64,000 nt of DNA from Halodesulfovibrio marinisediminis DSM 17456 (GCF_900129975.1 NZ_FSRG01000007.1:155763-219762); one strand, 5' to 3'. Positions 35,743-44,478 are shown, counted from the stretch's first letter. Made by a program: numbers and translations. The notes: generated by a model from the letters alone, not told the origin.

Positions 35743-38466
35743 ATGACTGAAAATGGAACTGAATCTGAACTTACCGCTGAAGCTGCAACAGAAGCATCGA
35801 ACTCTGAGAGTGAAATTTCTCAATCAGAAGAGCCTAAAAATATTATTCCTTGGCAACTACGAGATGAGTCATACAGGTTCACTGGGGTACTTCCTGAAGG
35901 TGAAAAGCTAAAAGGTGATATAAGACCTGTTCACAAATGGAAGAATGATGCACCACTGTACAACTCGCCTAAACTGATAAAGCATCTGAAGAAATATCCC
36001 GCATATGCTGTAGTCGGTGGACATGGCGATCTTGTTATTCTGAATGTTGATGCTGAAGAAGGTGAAAGTATTACAGAGTTGCTACCGGATACTTTTACAA
36101 CTCTGAGTGCAAATCGGAAACTTCCACACGTATATATTAAATCTGATGTGGGTGAGAAAGCTTACAGGCTTAATCGCTACATTCCTATGACGGATGCTGA
36201 AGAAGTTGAGTGGATAGAAAACTACGATGGTAGCTACGAGAAAAAGAAACTCAATCTGAAACCGTTAATTGGAGTTATCGGATATGGTGCAATTGCTACA
36301 GGAGCTAACAGCAAGATCGGAGAGGGAAAAGTCTACGCCCCTATTAATGAGTTACCGATTGCTGACGTTGATTTTGTAGAGTTGGCACAAGTGCTAAATC
36401 GATTTGGTATAACTTACGAAGCACAAAAATCTAAGTTGCTGGATAGAATTGAACGAGAGAAGCCATTTATGCACTTGGCCTATGAAGTCCAAGTGCTTGG
36501 AAAGGAGACAGAGAAGTCTGTATCTAGCTCAAAAGACGATTTATACAAATTCTCCAACGACCCATTATGGATTGATATCACTCAAAGTGTCACCATGAAG
36601 AAAGCATACGAAGCTAGAGGGGGAGAATTTAATTCTGGCAAAACAAGGCAGGATTGTCTTTTTTGTAGTGCCAAGGGCACAGTTGAACTTACAGTTAGCA
36701 AGTACAGATGTTATAACCCTAAATGTAATGCTCAACATAAAACCGCATGGTTTCTCTATCAAGCTTTTTCATTACAATTCAAGGGTATTGGAGGTTACGA
36801 TTGGAAGAAGTGTACCCTTGAATTTGCTCAGCTAGCTGGAGATAACTACCATGCTAACTGGGCTAACTATTTAAAAGAGTACGAACGAAAGATTCAGAAA
36901 AAAATTGCTAAGAACCAAGCCTCTGATCTTGAAAGTGCACTTGAAGAGTTCAATGAGGACCATTTTATAGCATCATTTGGGTCTGACGTGCGTTTCTGTT
37001 GGGAAACTGAGAACTATCGAGGTGAGCCAGAAGTCATTGCGTATCAATTCAAAAACTTTGAGCAGTTTTTTGCAGATAGAGAAGTTATTGTAGATGGAAA
37101 AGTACGGTCTCTAGTCCATCAATGGAAAAAGTGGAGTGGAGCAAGACGATACGCTAATGTTATATTCAAACCTGTTGGAATTGGTCGAGTGTGGGATAAT
37201 GACCGATTCTATAACAAATGGCGCGGTTTTTCAGTTCAACCCAAAAGTGGTAGTTGTGAACGAATTTTAGATCACCTTCGCATGATCTGGTGCAGAGGTA
37301 ATAAAGAATATTTCAATTACTTAATGACTTGGTTTGCTCATATGGTGAAGACGCCAGAAGAGAAACCGGGAGTTGCTGTAGTTATTAAAGGTGAAAAAGG
37401 TGCTGGCAAGAGTATCATTCAAGAGAAGTTGTGGAAAAAGATACTCGGTGCACACTTTTTGAAACTCGATAAGCAAGGTACTGTGACTGGTAGGTTCAAT
37501 GCTCATCTTGAAGACAAGCTCATGATTGTACTAGAAGAGGCTGTATGGGCAGGTGATAAAGCTGCTGAGGGAACTCTTAAGTCATTAATTACAGATCGGT
37601 TACTTCCTGTAGAAGCTAAAGGTTATGATCTGCGAGAAGTTGACTCTTACTGCCGACTGTTTTTGAACACAAATGAACATTGGGCAGTTCCGGCAACAAG
37701 AGGTGAGAGACGTTTCTTTGTACTGAAAGCCAGTGATAAAAAAGTTGGTAACGAACAGTACTTCGGAGAGCTTGTTTATGAAATTGAGAACGGTGGAGCA
37801 GAGGCCTTTATGGACTACCTCAGTAAGTACGAGGTGGAAATGTCTACTCTGCGACATGCACCGAAGACTGCTGCATTACTCGAAGATGTGGTAGCAAGTT
37901 TTAGTCCTGTAGAAAGCTGGCTTTATGACCTCGTATTTTATGAAGAACATGCCATATACGACACATTTGGCGATATTGACCGAACATTTGAGTGGGATTC
38001 TTGGGTGCCAACGAAAGATTTGTTTGATCATTTTCAACAGTGGGTTGGTATTGCAAAAAAGGCTAATGCTCACATAGCTAAAACTGGAATTACTGAACAA
38101 GCTAAACTAACCCGCGAATTGAAACGACTAATGGGGTTTAAGACAGCTCAAAAGTCAGGTGGAATTCGAAATATACAGCTTATAGATCGGGAAGAAGCAT
38201 ATAAGCTTCTCATGGGTGAATATGCAGGTCTTGATGATTTTGATTCGCAATTGGATTCTTTAGAACCTAAGTACCTTAAGCCTGAAGCTAAACCACAAGC
38301 TAAGCCTGAAGCTGAGTCAGAAAAAGTTGATGGGAAAGCGGTTAGGAAGCTTGATGATTTTCCCGCCGAACTTAGACCGGTAGCGAAGGTGGCTTTCAAG
38401 CCTCAATCTACAGGCAGTGACGACGAATTTGAAGAGCTTGATGCGTTGTTGAATACATGGGATTAA
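35743..38466 (+). CDS. primase-polymerase/SF3 helicase replication protein
   Basis: About 907 residues, the main replication protein of the element. The N-terminal part (about 40-230) looks like an archaeo-eukaryotic primase-polymerase domain (AVVGGHGDLVILNVDAEEG). A zinc-binding knuckle CLFCSAKG...CYNPKC is near 305-325. The C-terminal half is a DUF5906/D5-type superfamily 3 helicase: Walker A IKGEKGAGKS (near 550), Walker B KLMIVLEEAVW, and the LFLNTNEHWAVP...RRFFVL sensor region. ATG at 35743 has GGGG five bases upstream; a GTG at 35740 is possible. The acidic, Lys/Pro-rich tail (EAKPQAKPEAE) is low complexity. Confidence 0.85.
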   Translation: MTENGTESELTAEAATEASNSESEISQSEEPKNIIPWQLRDESYRFTGVLPEGEKLKGDIRPVHKWKNDAPLYNSPKLIKHLKKYPAYAVVGGHGDLVILNVDAEEGESITELLPDTFTTLSANRKLPHVYIKSDVGEKAYRLNRYIPMTDAEEVEWIENYDGSYEKKKLNLKPLIGVIGYGAIATGANSKIGEGKVYAPINELPIADVDFVELAQVLNRFGITYEAQKSKLLDRIEREKPFMHLAYEVQVLGKETEKSVSSSKDDLYKFSNDPLWIDITQSVTMKKAYEARGGEFNSGKTRQDCLFCSAKGTVELTVSKYRCYNPKCNAQHKTAWFLYQAFSLQFKGIGGYDWKKCTLEFAQLAGDNYHANWANYLKEYERKIQKKIAKNQASDLESALEEFNEDHFIASFGSDVRFCWETENYRGEPEVIAYQFKNFEQFFADREVIVDGKVRSLVHQWKKWSGARRYANVIFKPVGIGRVWDNDRFYNKWRGFSVQPKSGSCERILDHLRMIWCRGNKEYFNYLMTWFAHMVKTPEEKPGVAVVIKGEKGAGKSIIQEKLWKKILGAHFLKLDKQGTVTGRFNAHLEDKLMIVLEEAVWAGDKAAEGTLKSLITDRLLPVEAKGYDLREVDSYCRLFLNTNEHWAVPATRGERRFFVLKASDKKVGNEQYFGELVYEIENGGAEAFMDYLSKYEVEMSTLRHAPKTAALLEDVVASFSPVESWLYDLVFYEEHAIYDTFGDIDRTFEWDSWVPTKDLFDHFQQWVGIAKKANAHIAKTGITEQAKLTRELKRLMGFKTAQKSGGIRNIQLIDREEAYKLLMGEYAGLDDFDSQLDSLEPKYLKPEAKPQAKPEAESEKVDGKAVRKLDDFPAELRPVAKVAFKPQSTGSDDEFEELDALLNTWD

Positions 38467-38522
38467 AGATAATCAATATGGCAGCTAATATCATGAACTC
38501 AGTGAGGTTCATTTAGCTACTA

Positions 38523-38556
38523 AAGGGCAGTCGATAAGCTGCCCTTTATTTTTTTG
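38523..38556 (+). terminator. terminator after primase-helicase
   Basis: AAGGGCAG / CTGCCCTT stem followed by TATTTTTTT. Confidence 0.85.
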
Positions 38557-38613
38557 TAGAAGCGACTGCTGGAAAGTGAGTCGGAGTTCGATAATGTTAG
38601 AGGAGGGATATTA

Positions 38614-38877
38614 TCATAGGTTGTTCAAATTTAATTCTAACCCTATTCCTACAGGCTTCAAGGTGATTGAGAGTTCTTCTCGTACCTTGTTTTCAAACCA
38701 CTCACAGAGTTGGAATGTATCTAGTTCACTGACCTCATCTGCATAATCTTCATCCAGACTTTCACAAATTGATTCAAGTTCAATTTTTACGTCTTTGGTG
38801 AGTTCCTTATCGGCTGCCATGAGGAATGTCTCATTATTAACGGTAACAACAATTACTTCATTCATCTTTAAACTCAT
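38614..38877 (-). CDS. small acidic hypothetical protein
   Basis: 87 residues, very acidic in the middle (ESICESLDEDYADEVSELD). No recognised family; acidic small proteins of phages and plasmids are often DNA mimics or inhibitors, but nothing here proves that. The ribosome site is weak; an in-frame ATG four codons later is an alternative start. Confidence 0.5.
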   Translation of the reverse strand: MSLKMNEVIVVTVNNETFLMAADKELTKDVKIELESICESLDEDYADEVSELDTFQLCEWFENKVREELSITLKPVGIGLELNLNNL

Positions 38878-39049
38878 TCTCGCTTCTGTTATGGACTGTC
38901 ATTGTTGATCGATAAGACATGCCTATTATGTCTCTCGATCTGTGTAAATACATTCCTATCTTTGTGAAATCAATGCTACGCAGTTGCTCTCCGAATGTGT
39001 AATCCTTATTTTCATAGTCGGTTGACGAGATTTATTGTTCAGGTGGTAG

Positions 39050-39682
39050 TTAAATTTCATTCATCAGGATGTCCTTAACCTCATCATCCATGATCCCAAG
39101 GTACACCATTGTTACTCGTGGGGAAGAATGGTTATATCTCTTAGCTAGAACATCAAATCCTACTCCATGATGTACTCTCTGGACATACCCGAATGTCTTA
39201 CGAAGTGTCCGACTTCCATATCTTCCTGACAAACCTGCTAACTGGCACCAAGATTTTACTAACCGATTTACCTGAGTAACTGTCACAGGTTGGTTTTTTC
39301 CTTTCCTAGATCGGAATAGATAGCAATCTTCTGCCGGATTCAACTTTTCCCTATATAGGCGCAAAGCCTTAGCCACTGCTCCGTTAATCACAATGTAGTT
39401 CTGTTTCCCTGTTTTTCTTTCCTTGATCTGGACAACATCTCCTTTTTGCTTGTCGGCTACCTGCTTCCATTTGAGATCAAGCAGGTCAGTTATCCTAATT
39501 CCGTTGTTAATACCCATAATGAAAAGCAGGTAGTCTCTCGGTTTACTCATAGTCATACGTTTGATGTTATCAATTGCTCGGAGGTCTCTGATGGGATCGA
39601 CGGAGTTATCCATAGTATATATCACCTTGTGTTTTTTCCTTCCTCGGCTGGACTTTCTGTTTTCCGAAAACAGAGTTGTCAT
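39050..39682 (-). CDS. short tyrosine recombinase (catalytic domain only)
   Basis: 210 residues, lacking the SAM-like core-binding domain of full integrases. Catalytic region: NNGIRITDLLDLKW (Arg), KERKTGKQNYIVI (Lys), SRTLRKTFGYV, YNHSSPRVTMVYLGI (His and Tyr nucleophile). The His of the HxLR box is Arg here. Such short recombinases occur in plasmids and phages, where they resolve multimers; it may do that for the excised element, or be a regulator of inversion. Second recombinase of the element. Confidence 0.8.
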   Translation of the reverse strand: MTTLFSENRKSSRGRKKHKVIYTMDNSVDPIRDLRAIDNIKRMTMSKPRDYLLFIMGINNGIRITDLLDLKWKQVADKQKGDVVQIKERKTGKQNYIVINGAVAKALRLYREKLNPAEDCYLFRSRKGKNQPVTVTQVNRLVKSWCQLAGLSGRYGSRTLRKTFGYVQRVHHGVGFDVLAKRYNHSSPRVTMVYLGIMDDEVKDILMNEI

Positions 39683-40169
39683 GTTGGTTTGAGGTGCGAA
39701 TGTTCAGTTATGTTAGTCTGATAATAACAGGTGACGTGTTGTCGTAAACGGAAAAGGTACGATATTACAAGTGGTTAATCTCGTTACACTTGTTCTTGAA
39801 CGTCAACTCTTTACTAAAGAGTGAACATTCGTGGTGATGGGTACTAATGGAGGATGACGGGAGGTACGGAAATCACTGATAGTGGAAATCAGTCTGTTTT
39901 CTTCGAAATGACCTGTGACAGTAAAGTATCTATAGGGTGTTTTGAGTAAAAACGTAAAAAATGAGTTCTGTTTTTCGTAACCTATTAAATTTGTTTATCT
40001 TTTTGTAAGGGTGTTGGTTTTGTAAGTGGTTTAAATGATTACCGTTGTCCTGAGAGTACTATTCGTGACTGTTTGTTTGATGGTTCAGGACGTACTTTGT
40101 GGTTCAGAACCAGTTGATTTTGTATATTTTTATATAAATATATAAAAATACCAAAACAGGAGTCTCTAG
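39683..40169. other. regulatory/origin-like gap
   Basis: 487 bases, no gene. It contains CGAATGTTCA (39697-39706) and its inverse TGAACATTCG (39822-39831); CTCTTTA / TAAAGAG around 39808-39822; ACAAGTG / CACTTGT around 39759-39785; the palindrome GGTTC-A-GAACC (40101-40111) with a second GGTTCAG at 40082; and a 26-base AT palindrome at 40125-40150. Dense inverted repeats suggest operators or a replication origin. Confidence 0.4.
40125..40150. repeat. AT-rich 26-bp palindrome
   Basis: TATTTTTATATA-AA-TATATAAAAATA, perfect 12-bp arms, ending eight bases before the ribosome site of the small gene at 40170. It is an operator, an easily melted origin element or a cruciform. Confidence 0.6.
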
Positions 40170-40325
40170 ATGAAGAATTACGAAATGTATCCTTATAGAT
40201 TAGTGTGTCACGAGATAAAAAATGAATCCAAAGAGTCAGGAATACCAGTTGGAAAGCTTTATAGCATGAAGATGAAACAAGTCCTTGAGTTGCTAAAAGA
40301 GAAAAGAAAAGGTCAACAATGCTAA
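40170..40325 (+). CDS. 51-residue RHH-like small protein (A)
   Basis: ATG at 40170 with AGGAG seven bases upstream; 51 codons to TAA at 40323. It ends GIPVGKLYSMKMKQVLELLKEK, similar in pattern to the small protein at 41073 (G-x-x-V-x-K-[LM]-Y-x3-[MI]-K). The helix-turn-helix-like tail suggests a ribbon-helix-helix regulator, such as a copy-control repressor; inference. Confidence 0.6.
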   Translation: MKNYEMYPYRLVCHEIKNESKESGIPVGKLYSMKMKQVLELLKEKRKGQQC

Positions 40326-41072
40326 GTTATACAGGGAAGCAACTAAAAAGAATATTGTTGAGGATGGAATTGAAAGTAACATTGCTGTTGATAGTTGCTA
40401 TCAACGGCGTCATGAATTTCTTTGTGGAAGATTGGCAACATTAGAGACCTTGTGACAAGATCAACGAGTTACCAATGTGGAGTCCATTGAACATGTGAAC
40501 TCGTGAGCATGGGAGATGGACACTTTTAATGAGTTAATAGAATGATGCGCTTTGCGCTTACATATAGATAATTTTAAACGGATGACAATCCGGTAAGGTT
40601 CGTACGGATTGTTCTAATGGAGCAGAGCGACATTAGCACAATTCTACGTAAATTCTGCTCGCAGAATTTGATAAGTATTATATGGAATGTGATGGAAATA
40701 TTGTTAACTTATGAGCAACTTTGTTGCACAAGATCAGCGATGATTCAGCTCTTTGTGAGCACGACGAACAAAGTGCGGAAACTTGCTGCTCTTGAAATTT
40801 TGAGTGCAACGAGAAATTTCAAGAGCATAAGGTTCTCAAAGAACATGGTCTTTATTTTATATTTATTTATTACTTTATTTAAGGAGTCGGAAAGATAGGC
40901 GTCCCTAATGTCGAGAAGGTTTTGAGTTAAACACATGTTTAATATGTTGTTAAGCGTCCTTTACCTTTGAGTAAAGGAGTGTTTAACAATAATTAAAAGA
41001 AGATTAACTAGCTTTGTTTAATAGTGTTGTTGAAGTGTATTAATATAAGAATATATCTAGTGAGGAGTTGAT
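40326..41072. other. 747-bp AT-rich gap with hairpins
   Basis: Inverted repeats: ACAATCCG / CGGATTGT (40585-40612), CTTTGT / ACAAAG (about 40750-40772), a perfect 13-bp stem GCTCTTGAAATTT / AAATTTCAAGAGC (40788-40826) and CCTTTAC / GTAAAGG (about 40960-40978). A 93-codon frame (40617-40898) runs through two of them without a ribosome site and is doubtful. Possible structured RNA or origin. Confidence 0.4.
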
Positions 41073-41216
41073 ATGGAAAGATCATGTGTCTTTGTAGAAA
41101 AAATGCTTCATTATGAAATGAAGAAGGTAGCATTGAACGAAGGTGCTACAGTAAAAAAAATGTATGAAAATGCGATTAAAGAATTTTTAAAGCAAAAAAA
41201 TAGAAAAATGAAATAG
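41073..41216 (+). CDS. 47-residue RHH-like small protein (B)
   Basis: ATG at 41073 with GAGGAG five bases upstream; 47 codons to TAG. Basic and Lys-rich, tail GATVKKMYENAIKEFLKQK, related to small protein A. It is 16 bases before the RepO-like gene, so the two form an operon. Confidence 0.6.
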   Translation: MERSCVFVEKMLHYEMKKVALNEGATVKKMYENAIKEFLKQKNRKMK

Positions 41217-41232
41217 GAGGCTGAGAAGCTAG

Positions 41233-41640
41233 ATGAAATTAGAAGATGTAATGAATATTGTTAAGGGAAAAGACAAAGAAGTGAAGAAGGAGAAGAGATT
41301 CAATTTTGAAGTATGGAGTGGCAAAGGTGAACTTAGTGGTTTTACACAAATTCCTAATAGGCTTCTGCTGTTACTTCCAGCATTAAAATTAACGAAAACA
41401 GAACTGGGCTTACTTCTTGTAATATATCGGTTAACTCTTGGGTATGGAAAGAAATCAAAGTCGGTAACTCAAGCAGCACTTATGGAGTATCTTGATGTAA
41501 GTAAGGTGTCTGTATCCAATGCTCTGAAGAGTTTGAATGGGTTGGGGATAATTACATATAAAAAAGGTTGTATCACTGTTCATGATACTCATGAATGGAA
41601 CCTTGATTTAGCAAGTCCTGAAGACTGTTTTGATAGTTAA
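41233..41640 (+). CDS. phage replication protein O-like winged-helix protein
   Basis: 135 residues. FTQIPNRLLLLLPALKLTKTELGLLLVIYRLTLGYGKKSK is the N-terminal signature of phage replication protein O, followed by a winged helix (ALMEYLDVSKVSVSNALKSLNGLGII). It could bind the element's origin as an initiator or act as a regulator. AGGAGG precedes the ATG. Confidence 0.75.
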   Translation: MKLEDVMNIVKGKDKEVKKEKRFNFEVWSGKGELSGFTQIPNRLLLLLPALKLTKTELGLLLVIYRLTLGYGKKSKSVTQAALMEYLDVSKVSVSNALKSLNGLGIITYKKGCITVHDTHEWNLDLASPEDCFDS

Positions 41641-41748
41641 GTTGGTTAAATGATATGAGCATAGTGGTTCTGTGCAGGAAATCGAAACAACACAGACCCA
41701 CATGCCGTAACTGAACGAGTGGATTGATAACACTCCTGTGTACTTTTT

Positions 41749-41783
41749 GAGCTATCCGTTTAGGGTAAGCTCAAATTTTTTTA
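41749..41783 (+). terminator. terminator after RepO-like gene
   Basis: GAGCTATCC / GGGTAAGCTC stem with one bulge and T7. Confidence 0.75.
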
Positions 41784-41798
41784 TACAGAGGGTAATAT

Positions 41799-42248
41799 AT
41801 GAATCCGAATCCGTATCTTGAACAGGCAATGGAAATGGTAAAAGCACAGGCAGGCGTTAAGCAAATGACTCCTGCTGAAATCGTGGAGATGACAAAAGAG
41901 GTTGCTGAAGGACTCAATAACTATGTTTCTGGAACTGAAGAAGTTGAATCTGAAATTCAGGAACCTTTTATTGAACCTAAAAGAGCAATCAGACTTAACC
42001 ATATTATATGTGTTGAGTGTGGAGCGAAGTTTAAGATTCTTTCTAAGAAGCATTTGGCAAGTCACGGATTAACATCTGATGAATATCGCGAAAAATGGGG
42101 ATACAAGAAAGGTACTTCATTGGTCTGCAAGAGTGTTACACAGAAGCGCAGAGAAAAGATTGTTTCTACCAAGATATGGATGAAGACAAGCAAGAACTCG
42201 AAGAGCGAAAAAAATGACTCAGATAGTAAGCCTGATAAGAAGAAATAG
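41799..42248 (+). CDS. Ros/MucR-family zinc-finger transcriptional regulator
   Basis: 149 residues. Central zinc finger CVECGAKFK...LASHGL followed by TSDEYREKWGY, the MucR/Ros core, with a Lys/Ser-rich tail. These proteins bind AT-rich DNA and act as gene silencers. Preceded by AGAGGG. In this element it could repress integrase or conjugation-like functions; inference. Confidence 0.85.
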   Translation: MNPNPYLEQAMEMVKAQAGVKQMTPAEIVEMTKEVAEGLNNYVSGTEEVESEIQEPFIEPKRAIRLNHIICVECGAKFKILSKKHLASHGLTSDEYREKWGYKKGTSLVCKSVTQKRREKIVSTKIWMKTSKNSKSEKNDSDSKPDKKK

Positions 42249-42268
42249 CTTTATAGACATATTAATGT

Positions 42269-42308
42269 AGCAACAGCTCGTATTGAATGTTCAATACGAG
42301 CTGTTGCT
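42269..42308. terminator. strong 18-bp hairpin between convergent genes
   Basis: Perfect 18-bp arms AGCAACAGCTCGTATTGA / TCAATACGAGCTGTTGCT with loop ATGT. There is no T tract on either side, so it may be a transcription stop of another kind or an RNA-stability element. Confidence 0.6.
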
Positions 42309-42330
42309 GTCTCTGGGGGGGAGTTGAAAT

Positions 42331-42654
42331 TTAAAATATACCACCAGAAAGTTTAATCAGTTCAATGTCCTTAGCTGGTTGTACTTTCCAGTTGGTGTCA
42401 ATCTGAATATGGAAAGCACCAAGTGAAACTTCTTGTAATTCCTGAAGTGAGAAATAGCCCCATTCAGCGTTTTGAAAATCCCCATTTAGTATTACGTAGC
42501 CAAAACAAGTGTCGTTTTTGTCGGACTCAGCAGCGAACCAATGACAGTTACCGAAGACAAAGTGACAATGTATCATTTTGTCTTCATTCGTAATATTTTC
42601 TGTGGAATATAGATCGGGAATATCTGTAGCTTGGATAGCTTCTTGAATGTTCAT
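42331..42654 (-). CDS. DUF2958-like protein
   Basis: 107 residues. IPDLYSTENITNEDKMIHCHF, WFAAESDKNDTCFGYVIL and EWGYFSLQELQEV follow the DUF2958 pattern (LYATE, FFGLV, GYFSLxEL). The family is common on plasmids and integrative elements, with unknown function. Confidence 0.7.
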   Translation of the reverse strand: MNIQEAIQATDIPDLYSTENITNEDKMIHCHFVFGNCHWFAAESDKNDTCFGYVILNGDFQNAEWGYFSLQELQEVSLGAFHIQIDTNWKVQPAKDIELIKLSGGIF

Positions 42655-42784
42655 TTAATCTCCTGACTTTTAGATAGTTATATACTGTTAGTCAGGGACG
42701 TAAACGGATGATGAATTAACTGGATGTGACATGACGTTGCCACGAGTGGCGCATTAACTGATTGGTAAATAAGAAACTATATCT

Positions 42785-42823
42785 AAAAGAAAAACAGGCC
42801 ACGAGAACAACTCTCATGACCCA
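42785..42823 (-). terminator. terminator after the exported small protein
   Basis: GGTCATGAGA / TCTCGTGGCC stem on the minus strand followed by TGTTTTTCTTTT. Confidence 0.8.
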
Positions 42824-42852
42824 TTTTATAGGAGTAAGTATCTATAAGGTTC

Positions 42853-43113
42853 TTAATGGCAGATCGAAGCAGCTTTAATCAAGGTAGCTTCTGCTGCATT
42901 TGATGGTTTTGAGTTTCCGGAGAAGTAAGCAGAAAGATCGGCAGCATCAAAAAGATCATCCAGAGCAGCTTTTTGTTCATTTGAGCATGAATCAGAGTTG
43001 ATGATTTGGTTAGCCATAGCAATGTCTGAAGTGTCATATCCATCAAAATCAGAAGCAAGGGCAGGAGTGGACATTAACAAAGTAGCAATCAGACCAGTAA
43101 AAAACAGCTTCAT
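42853..43113 (-). CDS. exported small protein
   Basis: 86 residues with a clear Sec signal peptide (MKLFFTGLIATLLMSTPALA-SD) and a mature part of about 65 residues holding two Cys (SDSCSNEQ and ASICH) that could form a disulfide. AGGGAG precedes the ATG and it has its own terminator. An exported product is unusual cargo for an integrative element; superinfection exclusion or periplasmic interference is possible, not shown. Confidence 0.7.
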   Translation of the reverse strand: MKLFFTGLIATLLMSTPALASDFDGYDTSDIAMANQIINSDSCSNEQKAALDDLFDAADLSAYFSGNSKPSNAAEATLIKAASICH

Positions 43114-43424
43114 AGCATTCTCCCTTAGAAATATTAGTAGGTTGTATAAGTATTATACGGACTACATGAACTCGTACATGGGGTGTGGAATATTAATGTG
43201 CTCGAAGGAAAACTGAGTTTGTAAAGTAAGAAACAGTTTTCGGAAGTGAGCAGGATAAACCTCAAACTTCATCCTATGACGAACTTTTTTAGGATTATTC
43301 TTTTGATAAAAGGAAAATGTCAACTCTTTTTCATTCTATAACATACTTTTACTGTAAAAAGTCTTGTCATAGCTTGTTTTGAAGTCCTCGATCAAAGGAC
43401 ATGATGTTCTAATAGGAGGACATC
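43114..43424. other. intergenic gap before XRE regulator
   Basis: 311 bases without a gene, very AT-rich. It contains the palindrome TTTTAC-T-GTAAAA (43347-43359), a likely operator for the XRE protein, and GTCCT / AGGAC arms around 43384-43401. Confidence 0.45.
43347..43359. promoter_or_regulatory. candidate XRE operator
   Basis: TTTTAC-T-GTAAAA, perfect six-base arms, 66 bases before the XRE gene start. Autoregulation is usual for such repressors; inference. Confidence 0.4.
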
Positions 43425-43745
43425 ATGTCTACTGAACTGAAACTGTTTGGAAAAAGAGTACGGACATTACGTAAAGCCAAGAAGATGACTCAGGAACAAC
43501 TAGCAACTGTAGCTGACTCAGGAGCTAAGTACATAAGTGAGTTAGAACGTGGCGAAGCTAATGTGACAATTACCTTAGTCAGTAAGCTTGCTGAGGGACT
43601 TGGGGTACCAACTAGTGAACTTTTCGAGAACGATCATGAAGCTGATAGTCAGGAATTGAGAAAAGAAATTAACCGGATGATCAGTGAAGCTGATGACGAG
43701 AAAATAAAATTACTATACAGGGTTACAAAAAGTGTCCTGAGTTAG
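43425..43745 (+). CDS. XRE-family (Cro/CI-type) regulator
   Basis: 106 residues: HTH_3 domain at about 7-65 (FGKRVRTLRKAKKMTQEQLATVADSGAKYISELERGEANVTITLVSKLAEGLGV), then a short acidic helix. Excellent AGGAGG site six bases upstream. The probable maintenance repressor of the element. It precedes the Mrr_N gene by 15 bases, same strand. Confidence 0.9.
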   Translation: MSTELKLFGKRVRTLRKAKKMTQEQLATVADSGAKYISELERGEANVTITLVSKLAEGLGVPTSELFENDHEADSQELRKEINRMISEADDEKIKLLYRVTKSVLS

Positions 43746-43760
43746 TTTTAATTAATTCTG

Positions 43761-44162
43761 ATGAAAATTAGGAAGGTAGTTGTGCGGTATCCTGATAGTG
43801 CTGAGATGTTTATTCCAATTTTTGATGTACTTGTTGCGAGTAAGGGTTCTGTTTCAGTGGCAGAGATAAACAATGCGATACTAAAAGCCATGAATCTTCC
43901 ACCTTCGATGCAGCAGGAAATGCTGACTAAGAAAGAATATAATGGGATTGTGCTAGGTTATCGGGCTGGTTGGGCACGTCATTATATGAAGGATGGCGGT
44001 TATATTACTAACTCAGAGCGTGGATTCTGGTGTTTCACTGAGAAGTTCCAAGCAAAAGTAGAACAGTCAGTTGAAGACAGTCGAAAAGAACTGTTGGATT
44101 TTGCAGTAAAAAGAAATGCTATTGTTCCAGATGGTGACTTCAAGGGACAATATCCTGAGTAA
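43761..44162 (+). CDS. Mrr N-terminal-domain (winged helix) protein
   Basis: 133 residues. The Mrr_N pattern is seen: FDVLVASKGSVSVAEINNAILKAMNLPP, YRAGWARHYMKDGGYITNSERGFWCFTEKF. In restriction systems this winged helix precedes a nuclease domain; here no nuclease follows, so it is stand-alone. It could bind DNA as a partner of the XRE protein or be a remnant of a restriction protein. Confidence 0.7.
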   Translation: MKIRKVVVRYPDSAEMFIPIFDVLVASKGSVSVAEINNAILKAMNLPPSMQQEMLTKKEYNGIVLGYRAGWARHYMKDGGYITNSERGFWCFTEKFQAKVEQSVEDSRKELLDFAVKRNAIVPDGDFKGQYPE

Positions 44163-44169
44163 AAAATGA

Positions 44170-44379
44170 CTAATCGAGTTCGCCATCGGACTGGACTAAC
44201 AATTTGTGAAGTTCTTTTTTGAACTGTTCTGAAAGTCGTTCACCTATCTCACCGTAGTTAGTAGTCAGTGACCCATGTTTCTTAGCGTCGATAGCGGACA
44301 TGGTCTGAAATAGTTTTTCAATCGGTGAGAACGATAGAGAGAGTTGATCATATAGGTCGAGTAAATCTTTTTGAGACAT
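44170..44379 (-). CDS. hypothetical small protein
   Basis: 69 residues, helical, soluble, no known family. It faces the Mrr_N gene (tail to tail, 7 bases apart). Weak ribosome site; moderately credible. Confidence 0.45.
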   Translation of the reverse strand: MSQKDLLDLYDQLSLSFSPIEKLFQTMSAIDAKKHGSLTTNYGEIGERLSEQFKKELHKLLVQSDGELD

Positions 44380-44444
44380 GAGTTATCCGTGGTTAATTGA
44401 ACTAGATTGTTCTGGATAATTCATCTGAAAATACGTGTACATGG

Positions 44445-44478
44445 AAACCTTCTGAATTGATGTCAGGAGGTTTTTTTG
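44445..44478 (+). terminator. terminator at right end of the element
   Basis: AACCTTCTGA / TCAGGAGGTT stem, fully paired with one wobble, followed by T7. It would stop element transcription before the terL remnant. Confidence 0.8.

Noticed and set aside
40617..40898. 93-codon frame
   Set aside because: No ribosome site; it runs through two inverted repeats, suggesting RNA or origin instead.
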